NCBI RefSeq assembly: GCF_002111585.1
Contig: NZ_LUTP01000006.1
Location: 62,001 to 126,000, forward strand
Origin: Lonsdalea iberica
Lineage (GTDB): Bacteria > Pseudomonadota > Gammaproteobacteria > Enterobacterales > Enterobacteriaceae
Reading direction: 5' to 3'
Length of the DNA: 64,000 nucleotides
Shown here: piece after piece, positions 15,112-25,800 of the stretch
How the letters are laid out: each line of letters starts with the position of its first letter
Numbering within the stretch: position 1 is the stretch's first letter
The notes under the pieces: generated by a model
What the model was told of the DNA's origin: nothing
What the model saw: the letters and a program-made list of their open reading frames with translations, nothing else
The model's database searches: none
Made by a program: the position numbers and the translations under genes

Positions 15112-16878
15112 ATGAAAAATTCCCGACAACAAGAACTCACCCGCTGGCTGAAGCAGCAAAGCCGGTTGGCGCAACGCTGGTTGCGCCTTTCGCTTCTGTT
15201 AGGGCTGGTGAGCGGTCTGCTCATTATCGCCCAGGCCTGGCTATTAGCCGCGCTGTTGCAGGCGCTCATCATCGATCACACCCCTCGAGAACAGTTACTC
15301 GCGCCGTTTTCGTTGTTAGCGGCCACATTTTGTTTACGCGCGATTATGAGCTGGATACGGGAGCGCGTCGGATTCCGCTGCGGCGAGGTCATCCGCCGAC
15401 AGATTCGTAGTAAGGTGCTGGATCGCTTACAGCAGTTGGGACCGGCCTGGATTCAGGGCAAACCGGCCGGAAGCTGGGCGTCGCTGATTCTAGAACAGGT
15501 CGACGACATGCAGGATTACTATGCCCGCTATCTGCCGCAAATGTATTTGGCGGCGCTGATGCCGCTCCTGATCCTCCTCTTCGTCTTTCCCATCAACTGG
15601 GCGGCGGGACTGATCCTATTTTTGACCGCCCCGTTGATCCCCATATTTATGGCGATGGTCGGCATGGGCGCAGCAGAAGCCAACCGCCGCAATTTCCTGG
15701 CATTGGAACGCCTGAGCGGTCATTTTCTTGATCGCCTGCGGGGACTGGAAACCCTGCGGTTATTCTTCCGCGGTCAGGCCGAAACCGATCGTATCCGTCA
15801 AGCCTCCGAAGATTTTCGCCGCCGCACGATGGAAGTGTTGCGAATGGCCTTCCTTTCCTCCAGCGTACTAGAGTTCTTCGCATCGATTTCCATCGCCATC
15901 GTCGCGGTCTATTTCGGTTTCTCGTATTTGGGAGAACTCAACTTTGGTCATTACGGGACTGGCGTCACCTTGTTTGCCGGTTTTCTGGTCCTGATCCTTG
16001 CGCCTGAGTTCTTCCAGCCTCTGCGCGATTTAGGGATGTTCTACCACGCTAAAGCCCAAGCCGTCGGCGCCGCGGAAACCCTGTATACCTTCCTTTCCGA
16101 AGAGGGGGAGAGCGTCGGTGGTGGCCAGGCGGATTTTGATAGTGTCGAATCGCTGGAATTGGTTGCCAGAGATCTGACGATTCTTACGCCAACCGGATCC
16201 GTACTTGCCGGACCGCTTTCGTTCACCATTGCGGCCGGGCAACGGATCGCATTGGTCGGCGCCAGCGGCGCAGGCAAAACGTCGCTGTTGAATGTGTTAC
16301 TTGGGTTCCTGCCCTATCGAGGCTCTCTGACCGTCAATAACGTGGAGCTGAACACAATCGCCCCCGATGCCTGGCGCAAGCAACTGAGCTGGGTAGGCCA
16401 GAATCCGCATCTGCCGGAACAGACCCTGCGGCAAAATATTCTGCTAGGTCATCCCGAAGCAGATGAACAGACGCTTCAAACAGCGGTAGAAAACGCCTAT
16501 GTCCACGAATTCCTGCCTTGTCTGCCTCAAGGACTGGATACCGTGCTGGGCGATGCCGCGGCACGCCTCTCCGTCGGCCAGGCTCAGCGTGTCGCGGTGG
16601 CAAGAGCCCTGATGCGCCCCAGCCATTTACTGTTGCTGGACGAGCCTACGGCCAGCCTGGATGCACATAGCGAACAACGGGTGATGAATGCACTGAGTGC
16701 TGCCGCAGCGCGACAGACAACCCTGCTGATTACGCATCAGCTCGACGAGGCCAATCGCTATGATGAGGTGTGGGTGATGGCAGCGGGACGTCTGGTACAG
16801 CAAGGGCATTTCAATGCGCTCAGCACGTCGCCGGGGCCTTTCGCAGAATTGATGGCACAACGCCGAGGAGAGCTCTGA
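15112..16878 (+). CDS. cydD: CydD subunit of the heterodimeric CydDC transporter
   Basis: CydD is one half of the ABC exporter that moves glutathione and cysteine to the periplasm and is needed for cytochrome bd assembly. The 588-residue protein equals E. coli CydD in length. It has six membrane segments in the first 320 residues, Walker A GASGAGKT, the signature LSVGQAQRVAVARAL (Val for the usual Gly at one position, as in E. coli), and Walker B LLLLDEPTASLD. It ends one base before cydC, so they are coupled. CydD is intact while its partner is frameshifted here. Confidence 0.96.
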   Translation: MKNSRQQELTRWLKQQSRLAQRWLRLSLLLGLVSGLLIIAQAWLLAALLQALIIDHTPREQLLAPFSLLAATFCLRAIMSWIRERVGFRCGEVIRRQIRSKVLDRLQQLGPAWIQGKPAGSWASLILEQVDDMQDYYARYLPQMYLAALMPLLILLFVFPINWAAGLILFLTAPLIPIFMAMVGMGAAEANRRNFLALERLSGHFLDRLRGLETLRLFFRGQAETDRIRQASEDFRRRTMEVLRMAFLSSSVLEFFASISIAIVAVYFGFSYLGELNFGHYGTGVTLFAGFLVLILAPEFFQPLRDLGMFYHAKAQAVGAAETLYTFLSEEGESVGGGQADFDSVESLELVARDLTILTPTGSVLAGPLSFTIAAGQRIALVGASGAGKTSLLNVLLGFLPYRGSLTVNNVELNTIAPDAWRKQLSWVGQNPHLPEQTLRQNILLGHPEADEQTLQTAVENAYVHEFLPCLPQGLDTVLGDAAARLSVGQAQRVAVARALMRPSHLLLLDEPTASLDAHSEQRVMNALSAAAARQTTLLITHQLDEANRYDEVWVMAAGRLVQQGHFNALSTSPGPFAELMAQRRGEL

Positions 16879-16879
16879 G

Positions 16880-18618
16880 ATGAAGAAAACACAGGTCATC
16901 CAGGTATTGATGCCGTTTCTGGGGCTTTATCGCCGCTACTTTTGGCGACTCAGTTTGGGAGTAGTGCTCGCCATCGCTACCCTGCTCGCGAGTATCGGAC
17001 TGCTGGCGCTCTCCGGTTGGTTCCTTGCCGGCTCGGCGCTCGCCGGACTCGCCGGGCTTTATACCTTCAACTACATGCTACCCGCCGCTGGCGTCCGCGG
17101 CGCCGCGATTACACGCACAGTGAGCCGCTACTTCGAACGACTGGTCAGCCACGATGCCACCTTCCGCGTGCTGCTGCATCTGCGCGTGTATACCTTTAGC
17201 CGCATTCTGCCGCTTTCCCCCGGCGGGCTCAGCCGTTTTAGACAGGCAGACCTGCTTAACCGCCTGGTGGCGGACGTCGATACACTGGACCATTTGTATC
17301 TGCGTGTGATTTCGCCGCTGGTCAGCGCTCTCTTCGTTATCGTGGTGGTGGCTTTCGGTCTTAGCTGGCTGGATAGCACATTGGCGATGACGCTGGCGTC
17401 CATCATGCTGCTGCTCTTGATCATCATGCCGCCGGCGTTTTACCGAACAGGCCAGCCGGTTGGCGAAGCGCTGACTCAGTTACGCGCGCAATACCGCCTC
17501 CAGTTGACCGCCTGGCTACAGGGGCAGGCCGAGCTGACTATCTTCGGTTCGTTAGTCTCTTTCCGGCATCGGCTGGATCAACTGGAAAATCGCTGGTTAT
17601 CACGGCAACGTCAGCAGGCGACGCTCAGCGCGCTAGCGCAATCCCTCATCATCTTGAGCGGCGGACTCACCGTCACGCTGATCCTGTGGATGGCGGCCAG
17701 CGGCGTCGGCGGTGATACGCAGCCGGGCGCGCTCATCGCCTTGTTTGTTTTCGCCTCGCTGGCCGCCTTTGAAGCGTTGGGTCCGGTCGCAAACGCCTTC
17801 CAACATCTCGGACAGGTCGCCGCGTCCGCCGTTCGAGTCGACCAGTTGATGAAGCTGACGCCTGCCGTCGTATTCACTGCCGAGGGCCCCCCCCCGCTTC
17901 TCAGGCCGCGTTAACATTGGACAACGTGAGTTTTACCTATCCGGATCAGCCTCTGCCGGTGCTTCAGCATATTTCACTGAGCCTCCAACCCGGCGAGCAC
18001 ATCGCGCTGTTGGGTAAAACCGGATGCGGTAAATCCACGCTGATGCAACTGCTCACCCGTGCTTGGGACTGTACCGAGGGCGCAGTGAGCCTCAATAGTT
18101 CGCCGTTATCTGCCTGGTCAGAAGAGAACCTACGCAGCATGATGAGCGTCGTTCCTCAACGGGTACATCTCTTCAGTGACACGCTGCGTGAGAATCTGCG
18201 GCTGGCCGCGCCCGAGGCCTGTGACGAGGCGCTGACTCACGTCCTGCGGCGGGTGGGGCTTGCTCACCTGTTGGAGCACGAGGGGCTGAATGCCTGGCTG
18301 GGTGAAGGCGGCCGTCAACTGTCCGGCGGCGAACAGCGCCGAATCGGTCTGGCGCGGGCTTTGTTACATCCTGCACCGCTGATTCTGCTTGACGAACCCA
18401 CCGAGGGGTTGGACGCCGAAACTGAACAGCGAATGCTCCAGCTCCTGCGTGAGCACTGCAAAGATAAAACGCTGCTGGTCATCACCCATCGCCTACGCGG
18501 TTTAGAAAGCATGGACCGCCTGTACGTTATGGACGGCGGACAGATAGTCGAACAGGGCGACCACCAGATGCTGATGGCTCAGCGAGGCCGCTATTGGCAG
18601 TTTCATCAACATCTTTAA
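16880..18618 (+). pseudogene. cydC: CydC transporter subunit, frameshifted at a C9 tract
   Basis: CydC pairs with CydD. The first part (16880-17914) encodes the membrane domain and then runs off frame at a run of nine C (17887-17895). The second part, from about 17890 to 18618, encodes the nucleotide-binding domain with Walker A GKTGCGKST, signature LSGGEQRRIGLARAL and Walker B LILLDEPTEGLD. Adding one C (or removing two) joins the parts into a protein of about 579 residues, against 573 in E. coli. As read, the gene makes a transporter half with no ATPase domain. This could be a sequencing error in the homopolymer, a true loss of function, or a slippery tract. Confidence 0.9.
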
Positions 18619-18630
18619 TTGAGGCCAGTC

Positions 18631-19329
18631 ATGCAACTGTTTGAGCTGTCGCCCTTCTCCGTGCAGTTTCCCGATCCGGAGGTGGCGTTAAACCATCCAA
18701 ACGGCCTGCTGGCATTCGGGGGCGATTTGGCGCCGTCACGATTGATGGCGGCTTATCAGCACGGCATCTTCCCCTGGTATTCGCCGGGAGAGCCCGTCTT
18801 ATGGTGGTCGCCCGACCCGCGCGCCGTCCTGTTTCCTGAGGCATTTCATCTCAGCCGCAGTATGAAAAAATTCATCCGCAAGACCGAGTATCAGGTCACG
18901 TTGAATCAGGCCTTTACCGAGGTAATCAGGGCTTGCGCCACCGAACGGGAAGAAGGCACCTGGATCGACGATGATATTATTGACGCTTATTGCCAACTGC
19001 ATCAGGCAGGACAGGCGCAATCGGTGGAAGTGTGGCATAATGACAGGCTGATCGGCGGACTGTACGGCATTTCTCAAGGCGCCTTGTTCTGCGGCGAGTC
19101 AATGTTTAGCCGTGCGGACAACGCTTCGAAGTGCGGTTTACTGGCGTTTTTGCGTCACTTTGTTCGCCACGGCGGACAACTGATTGACTGCCAGATATTA
19201 AACGAGCACACGGCATCGCTGGGAGCGACGGAAATACCGCGCTGGGAGTTCCTGCAACACCTTTCCCAATTGCGGCCCATTACGCTGGGTGAACCGTGCT
19301 GGCAGAGACAAACGCTGCCGCTCGCCTAA
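18631..19329 (+). CDS. aat: leucyl/phenylalanyl-tRNA--protein transferase
   Basis: Aat adds Leu or Phe to proteins with N-terminal Arg or Lys, making them N-degron substrates for ClpS-ClpAP. The 232-residue protein has the family signatures [31 protein letters not shown] and [10 protein letters not shown]. The frame opens at a TTG at 18619, but the ATG at 18631 gives the family N-terminus (MQLFELSPF). It follows cydC by 12 bases, as in E. coli. Its partners clpA and clpS lie a few kilobases downstream. Confidence 0.95.
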   Translation: MQLFELSPFSVQFPDPEVALNHPNGLLAFGGDLAPSRLMAAYQHGIFPWYSPGEPVLWWSPDPRAVLFPEAFHLSRSMKKFIRKTEYQVTLNQAFTEVIRACATEREEGTWIDDDIIDAYCQLHQAGQAQSVEVWHNDRLIGGLYGISQGALFCGESMFSRADNASKCGLLAFLRHFVRHGGQLIDCQILNEHTASLGATEIPRWEFLQHLSQLRPITLGEPCWQRQTLPLA

Positions 19330-19436
19330 CTAAACGACCCACCTATGATGAATTAATCAAGCGCGGAGTCGCAACGCTTCTTTACATAATGTGGGTTTTT
19401 CGGCATTATCTTGCCGGTTAAAAACTAAGGTAGTAA

Positions 19437-19670
<234 letters not shown>

Positions 19671-19718
19671 CAGGCCCGCCATCGCTTAACGCGATCCCAC
19701 GAGGATGTTCGCCCTCCT

Positions 19719-19752
19719 GCCCTTTCCGCTTGCGGTCAGGGCTTTTGTTTTT
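19719..19752 (+). terminator. Rho-independent terminator after infA
   Basis: GCCCT pairs with AGGGC (19719-19723 with 19738-19742), with an inner CCGC-TT-GCGG stem separated by a small internal loop. TTTTGTTTTTT follows. Confidence 0.75.
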
Positions 19753-19924
19753 TGTGCCCACCTTCACATATTTCACATCTCAGCCTGTGACCCTCTCAGC
19801 AGATCACTCTTCGATTAACGTCTCATATATCTCTTTGCCCTAAGATCATTGCATTGAGCAATATTTACAAAATTGTTGCTTTTTTATTGCTCAATTTGCA
19901 CATAATAGAGGAGTAGAGCGAGCG

Positions 19925-21562
19925 ATGTTAACCCTCCAGGCAATGAGGACATATCCGTTTTTGATTATTTTACAGATAACCACAATCCTGGCTTTTCCCG
20001 TTATGGTGATGAAGAGCGCTCACGCAGAAAACCCGCAGCCTATCGCCACGGCTCCGCCGGATATCACGATGGGGCCGCTTTTCGAAGCAGTGCAGAAAGC
20101 GAAAATGTTTCCGGATCAAAAAACGTTTGTAGACGCGGTTCCCCGCTACTCGCCCTCGGCCATCATGGCGGATTACTATATGCAGCGGCGGCTGAACAAT
20201 TTTGACCTGCAGCATTTTGTCCTGCATAACTTCACCATTCCTGCAGACGGTAAAGGTTATATCCCACCCGGCGGCCAGACGCTGCGGGAGCATATCATCG
20301 ATTTGTGGCCACACCTTACGCGCAGTACACCCGACATTACCCGCTGGGACTCGCTCTTGCCGCTGCCCAACGCCTATGTGGTGCCGGGCGGACGCTTCCG
20401 CGAAGTCTATTACTGGGATAGCTATTTCACCATGTTAGGCCTTGCGGAAAGCGACCAGTGGGGTCTCATCCGCAACATGGTGCAAAACTTCGCCTACCAG
20501 ATCGACCGTTACGGACACATCCCCAACGGTAATCGCACCTATTATCTGAGCCGTTCACAGCCCCCCTTCTTCACTAAAATGGTAGAGCTGCTGGCGAAGC
20601 ATGACGGCGACAATTTGCTGGTGACCTATCTGCCGCAGATGAAGCGGGAATATCAGTACTGGATGGACGGAGAAAACAGCCTACAGCCCGGACAGGCCGA
20701 CAAACGCGTCGTCCGCCTCGGCGATGATGTACTAAACCGCTACTGGGACGATCGCAACGTCCCCAGGACCGAGTCTTGGCTCGACGACGTCACCACCGCC
20801 AGCGAAGTGCCGGAAAGCGAACGACCGCAGCTATACCGTGACCTACGCGCGGGAGCAGCCTCTGGATGGGACTTCAGTTCACGCTGGTTGAAAGACCCGA
20901 TGAAGCTGTCGACGATCCACACTACTGATATCCTGCCGGTCGATCTGAATGCGTTGCTCTATCACAATGAGATGGTGCTGTCGAAAGCCAGTCGTTTAGC
21001 CAACAAGATGACCGACGCTGATCGTTACGCTCTCAGGGCCGACAAACGCAAGCAGGCGTTGAATCGCTACTTTTGGAACGCGGAAAAGCAATACTACGCG
21101 GATTACGATTGGCGCCAAGGCAAAGTGAGCCAGCAGTTGACCGCGGCAACCCTGTTTCCGCTGTATGTCCAGGCCGCCCCACCGAATTACGCGCAAGAGA
21201 CTGCCCAGGCGGTCCGTAACGAGCTGGTTCAGGAAGGAGGGATGGTGACGACCACTCTACACTCTCACCAGCAATGGGACGCGCCGAACGCGTGGGCGCC
21301 CTTGCAGTGGGTCGCGGTGGAAGGGCTACGCTATTACCAGCAAGAGCCGCTCGCCGAAGAAATCGCGGTCCGTTTTCTAAACAGCGTTCGGCATACCTAT
21401 GAACGCGAGCATAAGTTGGTGGAGAAATATGCGGTTGAAACCGGCGAACTTGGCGGCGGCGGCGGGGGCGAGTACGAACTGCAAGATGGTTTTGGCTGGA
21501 CGAATGGCGTCACGCTTAAACTGTTGAGTCTCTATCCGCCCCATCAGGATCAAGACGATTAA
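19925..21562 (+). CDS. treA: periplasmic trehalase
   Basis: This family GH37 enzyme splits trehalose into two glucoses. The 545-residue product has an N-terminal signal peptide (hydrophobic PFLIILQITTILAFPVMVM, cut after SAHA at about residue 34), the first trehalase signature PGGRFREVYYWDSYF, the second QWDAPNAWAPLQW, the region ASGWDFSSRW with the general acid Asp, and a glycine-rich GGGGGGEYELQDGFGWTNG with the catalytic Glu. E. coli TreA has 565 residues. GAGGAG lies 11 bases before the ATG at 19925; the ATG at 19943 is a less likely start. It sits alone between infA and clpA, convergent with clpA. Confidence 0.93.
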   Translation: MLTLQAMRTYPFLIILQITTILAFPVMVMKSAHAENPQPIATAPPDITMGPLFEAVQKAKMFPDQKTFVDAVPRYSPSAIMADYYMQRRLNNFDLQHFVLHNFTIPADGKGYIPPGGQTLREHIIDLWPHLTRSTPDITRWDSLLPLPNAYVVPGGRFREVYYWDSYFTMLGLAESDQWGLIRNMVQNFAYQIDRYGHIPNGNRTYYLSRSQPPFFTKMVELLAKHDGDNLLVTYLPQMKREYQYWMDGENSLQPGQADKRVVRLGDDVLNRYWDDRNVPRTESWLDDVTTASEVPESERPQLYRDLRAGAASGWDFSSRWLKDPMKLSTIHTTDILPVDLNALLYHNEMVLSKASRLANKMTDADRYALRADKRKQALNRYFWNAEKQYYADYDWRQGKVSQQLTAATLFPLYVQAAPPNYAQETAQAVRNELVQEGGMVTTTLHSHQQWDAPNAWAPLQWVAVEGLRYYQQEPLAEEIAVRFLNSVRHTYEREHKLVEKYAVETGELGGGGGGEYELQDGFGWTNGVTLKLLSLYPPHQDQDD

Positions 21563-21608
21563 AACGTCTCACCGATCTCACTTTGATTAACCCTGAGGCA
21601 TATTCTCT

Positions 21609-21638
21609 AAAAACAAGGGCATCCATTCGGATGCCCTT
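21609..21638 (-). terminator. Rho-independent terminator after clpA
   Basis: A perfect ten-pair stem (21615-21624 with 21629-21638, loop of four) is followed on the minus strand by GTTTTTAG. It lies between convergent treA and clpA and may slow transcription from both sides. Confidence 0.85.
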
Positions 21639-21666
21639 GACGTTGGGGTTAGCGAATAACGCGTGG

Positions 21667-23946
21667 TTAGGACGATACCGCGCCCTCAGTTTTGCGTTTC
21701 TGCGCGCTGTGGAAGCTATAGCTCAGCTGCTGGGTCGTGGAATCCAGTTCTACGGTAACGGATCCCCCTTCCACCAGCGAGCCAAAGAGCAGTTCGTTGG
21801 CCAGCGGTTTCTTCAGATTCTCCTGAATGATCCGCGCCATCGGCCGCGCGCCCATCGCTTTGTCGTAACCTTTCTCAGCCAGCCAGTCGCGCGCATCTTC
21901 GCTGACTTCCAGCGACACGCCTTTGGCATCCAGCTGCGCCTGCAGTTCAACGATGAATTTATCCACCACCTGCTGAATTACTTCGGTAGAGAGATGGTTG
22001 AACCAGATGATGCCGTCCAGACGGTTACGGAATTCCGGCGTAAACACCTTCTTAATCTCTTCCATCGCATCGCTGCTGTTATCCTGCTGTATCAGCCCGA
22101 TAGATTTACGCTGAGTTTCACGAATCCCGGCGTTGGTCGTCATGACCAATATGACATTACGGAAATCAGCCTTGCGACCGTTGTTGTCGGTCAGGGTGCC
22201 GTTATCCATTACCTGCAGCAGCAAGTTAAACACATCGGGATGCGCTTTTTCGATTTCATCGAGCAATAGGACGGCATGCGGATGTTTAATCACTGCATCC
22301 GTCAGCAGACCGCCCTGATCGTACCCGACATAACCCGGAGGGGCGCCGATTAGACGACTCACCGTATGGCGCTCCATGTATTCGGACATATCAAAGCGCA
22401 GCAGTTCGATGTCCATGGCTTTCGCCAACTGTACCGTGACTTCGGTTTTACCCACTCCCGTCGGCCCGGCAAACAGGAACGAACCCACCGGTTTGCGTTC
22501 GTGACCCAATCCAGCGCGGCTCATCTTGATGGCCTCGGTCAGCGCCTCGATGGCTTTATCCTGACCGAACACCAGCATTTTCAGACGGTCGCCCAGGTTT
22601 TTCAGCACATCACGGTCACTGGCGGAAACACTCTTCTCGGGAATCCGAGCAATGCGCGCCACGACCGATTCAATATCCGCGACGTTGACGGTTTTCTTGC
22701 GTTTGCTGACCGGCATCAGTCGGCTACGCGCGCCGGCTTCATCGATCACGTCGATCGCCTTGTCCGGCAGATGACGGTCGTTGATATATTTCACCGCCAG
22801 CTCAACGGCGGCGCGCACGGCTTTCGCGGTGTAGCGCACATCATGGTGAGCTTCATATTTCGGTTTCAGGCCGTTGATGATCCGCACCGTCTCTTCAACA
22901 CTCGGTTCAGTAATGTCGATCTTCTGGAAGCGACGCGCCAGCGCCCTGTCCTTTTCAAAAATGTTGCTGAACTCCTGATAGGTCGTGGAGCCGATAACGC
23001 GAATTTTACCGCTCGACAGCAGCGGCTTAATCAGGTTCGCCGCATCGACCTGACCGCCTGAGGCGGCGCCCGCGCCGATGATGGTATGAATCTCATCGAT
23101 AAACAGGATGCTGGTTTGATCCTGCTCCAGCTGTTTCAGGAGCGCCTTAAAGCGCTTCTCGAAATCACCGCGATATTTGGTGCCTGCGAGCAGCGAACCG
23201 ATATCCAGAGAGTAGATGGTACAGTCGGCGATCACCTCGGGAACATCGCCCTGAACGATACGCCAGGCCAGGCCTTCGGCGATGGCCGTTTTACCGACGC
23301 CGGATTCACCAACCAACAGCGGGTTATTTTTACGACGACGGCACAGCACCTGAACCGTGCGTTCCAGTTCACGTTCGCGACCAATAAGCGGGTCAATACC
23401 GCCCACGCGAGCCAGTTGATTAAGGTTGGTGGTGAAATTCTCCATACGCTCCTCCCCTCCAGCCTGCTCTTCGTTCACCGGATTTTCCTGGCTGACCGAC
23501 GGCCCGGACTCTTCTTTACGCGTACCATGGGAAATGAAATTCACCACATCAAGGCGGCTGACGTCGTGCTTGCGCAGCAGATAGGCGGCTTGCGATTCCT
23601 GTTCGCTGAAAATGGCGACCAGCACGTTGGCGCCGGAGACTTCGCTGTGTCCTGAGGATTGTACGTGGAATACCGCACGCTGGAGCACACGTTGGAAGCT
23701 CAGCGTCGGCTGCGTATCGCGTTCCGCTTCGCTCTCAGGCAGCGTTGGCGTTGTTTGTTCGATGAAGGTTTCCAGTTCCTGACGTAAAGCATCCAGGTCG
23801 ACCGTGCATGCGTCCAGTGCTTCACGTGCGGAGGTATTGCTGAGCAATGCCAGCAGCAAATGCTCCACGGTCATAAACTCTTGACGGTGCTCACGCGCTC
23901 TGGCGAAAGCCATGTTGAGACTGAGTTCCAGTTCTTGATTGAGCAT
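21667..23946 (-). CDS. clpA: ATP-dependent Clp protease ATP-binding subunit ClpA
   Basis: ClpA is the AAA+ unfoldase that feeds proteins to ClpP. The 759-residue protein has the N domain (1-150, where ClpS binds), Walker A motifs GESGVGKT and GPTGVGKT, Walker B FIDEIH and LLDEIEKAH, and the ClpP-binding loop RKSIGLIQ. The ATG at 23946 with GGGGAGG upstream matches the family start; the frame is open five codons further. It is 29 bases after clpS on the same strand. clpP itself is elsewhere. Confidence 0.97.
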   Translation of the reverse strand: MLNQELELSLNMAFARAREHRQEFMTVEHLLLALLSNTSAREALDACTVDLDALRQELETFIEQTTPTLPESEAERDTQPTLSFQRVLQRAVFHVQSSGHSEVSGANVLVAIFSEQESQAAYLLRKHDVSRLDVVNFISHGTRKEESGPSVSQENPVNEEQAGGEERMENFTTNLNQLARVGGIDPLIGRERELERTVQVLCRRRKNNPLLVGESGVGKTAIAEGLAWRIVQGDVPEVIADCTIYSLDIGSLLAGTKYRGDFEKRFKALLKQLEQDQTSILFIDEIHTIIGAGAASGGQVDAANLIKPLLSSGKIRVIGSTTYQEFSNIFEKDRALARRFQKIDITEPSVEETVRIINGLKPKYEAHHDVRYTAKAVRAAVELAVKYINDRHLPDKAIDVIDEAGARSRLMPVSKRKKTVNVADIESVVARIARIPEKSVSASDRDVLKNLGDRLKMLVFGQDKAIEALTEAIKMSRAGLGHERKPVGSFLFAGPTGVGKTEVTVQLAKAMDIELLRFDMSEYMERHTVSRLIGAPPGYVGYDQGGLLTDAVIKHPHAVLLLDEIEKAHPDVFNLLLQVMDNGTLTDNNGRKADFRNVILVMTTNAGIRETQRKSIGLIQQDNSSDAMEEIKKVFTPEFRNRLDGIIWFNHLSTEVIQQVVDKFIVELQAQLDAKGVSLEVSEDARDWLAEKGYDKAMGARPMARIIQENLKKPLANELLFGSLVEGGSVTVELDSTTQQLSYSFHSAQKRKTEGAVSS

Positions 23947-23975
23947 AGGCACCTCCCCCAATATATTGCCTTAAA

Positions 23976-24295
23976 TCAGGCTTTTTCCAGCGTACATAGC
24001 AACGGATGCTCGTTCTCTTTAGCATAACGATTAACCTGATCGGCCTTGGTTTCTGCCACTTCAGCGCTGTATACGCCGCAGATAGCCTTTCCCTGGTAAT
24101 GAACCGTAAGCATCAGTTGCGTTGCACGTTCGATATCATAAGAAAAAAACTTTTGCAGTACGTCAATAACAAACTCCATCGGCGTGTAATCGTCGTTGAT
24201 GAGCACAACGTTATACATGGACGGCGGCTGCAATGCTTCAGTATGGCGAGCTTGGTCTGGTCCTCAGTGTGCGACCACGTACTATGATTTCCCAT
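23976..24295 (-). pseudogene. clpS: ClpS adaptor, frameshifted in the N-terminal extension
   Basis: ClpS recognises N-degron substrates and hands them to ClpAP. The folded core is intact ([20 protein letters not shown] ... [10 protein letters not shown]), including the [10 protein letters not shown] pocket. The natural ATG is at 24295 with GGAAAAACG upstream ([17 protein letters not shown]), but that frame does not lead into the core. One added base near 24240-24248 joins them into exactly 106 residues, the E. coli length. As read, only a start inside the gene, such as the TTG at 24233, would give an 85-residue core without the N-terminal extension that is needed for delivery to ClpA. Confidence 0.85.
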
Positions 24296-24620
24296 CGTTT
24301 TTCCAAATCTTAACTGTGTTTTGCCCTGGTCTACCGTACTTAACAGTAGCACGTCTGTTTTTTATTTTACCATTGCCGAACCAAAATCACCCGGCAACAA
24401 AAGTACATCAACCCATTTCTGCGATAGGCGTAATCTTCCCCGCCATTCCGTTACCCATATCAAATTTTGGCGAAGCCGACGCGCCGCCTAATCCATCGCG
24501 CTTGACGACCCACGCAATTTTAATAGAGTCTTAGTGTGATTGATGAAGTTTTAATCAATTTTGATTTCACCTTAACCAATAACCCCACCGTAAAAATACG
24601 CTTATGAAGGATGGAGATGT
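24296..24620. other. divergent clpS-cspD intergenic region
   Basis: This AT-rich region of 325 bases holds the promoters of clpS (minus) and cspD (plus). I find no gene in it and no motif I can name with confidence. Confidence 0.5.
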
Positions 24621-24842
24621 ATGGAGACGGGTACTGTTAAATGGTTCAATAACGCCAAAGGCTTTGGTTTTATTTGCCCAGAGGGCGGAGGGGAAGACAT
24701 TTTCGCACACTACTCAACTATCCAGATGGACGGCTACCGCACGCTGAAAGCGGGCCAGGTGGTTAATTACAGTGTGCACCAGGGACCGAAAGGCAATCAT
24801 GCCAGCCTGATTGTGCCATTTATTGACGAGCCGGTGGCCTAA
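24621..24842 (+). CDS. cspD: cold-shock-like protein CspD
   Basis: CspD is a 73-residue OB-fold protein made in stationary phase and starvation; in E. coli it binds single-stranded DNA and blocks replication. RNP1 (KGFGFI) and RNP2 (DIFAHYS) motifs are present. It differs from ordinary Csp proteins in the GGGEDIFAHYSTIQMDGYRTLKAG signature and the tail. It is divergent from clpS, as in E. coli, where CspD is degraded by Lon. Confidence 0.95.
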   Translation: METGTVKWFNNAKGFGFICPEGGGEDIFAHYSTIQMDGYRTLKAGQVVNYSVHQGPKGNHASLIVPFIDEPVA

Positions 24843-24886
24843 CGACTGACCAAGTACGTCGCGGCGTTGGCGCTGAATCTGCCTGC

Positions 24887-24917
24887 AAGGCTGGTCACCA
24901 AGGTGGCCAGCCTTTTT
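24887..24917 (+). terminator. Rho-independent terminator after cspD
   Basis: AAGGCTGG-TCACC-AA-GGTGG-CCAGCCTT forms a long stem with one G-U pair, followed by a run of T. Confidence 0.85.
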
Positions 24918-25008
24918 ATCTTAACGACCGCAGAGGTTAATTAACATCAAACCGGCGACTATCCGCACCGCCACCGTAGCGAAAATATCGGTTATGAAGC
25001 GCTCGCGG

Positions 25009-25800
25009 TCAGAGTTCAAATGCGGTGCGAAGCGATTCTCGCTCTTCATCGCTGAGTTCCAGTCGCATTAAACGGTCGTCCAGCAAAACAGGAATATTGA
25101 CCTCTTTCAGGAGTACCGCCCATCCCTGTTTCATGCTCTCATCCAGATAAATGGGCTGTTCATTGCATTTCAGCAGACTCGCCAGTTTGATTTTCTTTTT
25201 ATCTTCGCCGATATAGGTATACGGCTGCACGCGTATGAAAAACGATTTTCTGATGTCGTCGAGTTCGACAGGAACAAGTGTTAATTTCGACAGGCATTTT
25301 GCTTTACGCCCAGCACGGAAAAATTTCACGCTGTTATTAAACGACAGGGCCGCCAGAATAAGCAAAGCGCCGATAAGTCCCCCGGCAGCGATGATTCGGT
25401 TATTCAATTTCTCTAATCCCAGAGTCAGCGTCGCCATTTCCGGATGCTCGGACGAGATGACGACATCCGTCGTGTAGTTGCTGCGCGAAATGTCCAAAAA
25501 CATGATATTTATCTTTGAGGCATGGACTTCGTTCTTATATTTGTACTTCACATCCGCAGAGCAGAGCGTAATGCTATATTTCATTCGGCATTTCCCCAGG
25601 GAAATACCGGCATCCTCCATGACTAACGGGCTTTTACTAATAATGTAGTCACGATAAATATCAGGCACTTCACTTTTAGCGAACACCAATGCAACACATA
25701 ATATTAACAAGGCCGCAATAAAAGCGCCTAGACTGCTGGCAATGCCGGGGCGAGAAATAAAAATGGGTCGAGAAGAGAGTATCGCCTTTGCCTTTTCCAT
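25009..25800 (-). CDS. unrecognised two-TM membrane protein
   Basis: I do not recognise this 263-residue protein. It has a hydrophobic segment at about residues 22-41, a region of about 95 residues with two cysteines (LGKCRMKY and ITLCSADV) likely facing the periplasm, a second hydrophobic segment at about 134-155, and a polar C-terminal part of about 105 residues likely in the cytoplasm, ending in an acidic helix (LSDEERESLRTAFEL). Its codon use is more AT-rich than that of its neighbours, which suggests transfer. It stands alone between cspD and ybjD, where E. coli carries macAB and ybjX. The ATG at 25800 opens the frame; the sequence just upstream is AT-rich. Confidence 0.7.
   Translation of the reverse strand: MEKAKAILSSRPIFISRPGIASSLGAFIAALLILCVALVFAKSEVPDIYRDYIISKSPLVMEDAGISLGKCRMKYSITLCSADVKYKYKNEVHASKINIMFLDISRSNYTTDVVISSEHPEMATLTLGLEKLNNRIIAAGGLIGALLILAALSFNNSVKFFRAGRKAKCLSKLTLVPVELDDIRKSFFIRVQPYTYIGEDKKKIKLASLLKCNEQPIYLDESMKQGWAVLLKEVNIPVLLDDRLMRLELSDEERESLRTAFEL

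Noticed and set aside
19861-19924. CATAAT at 19901-19906 as the treA -10 element
   Set aside because: It would place the transcript start inside the ribosome binding site, leaving almost no leader.
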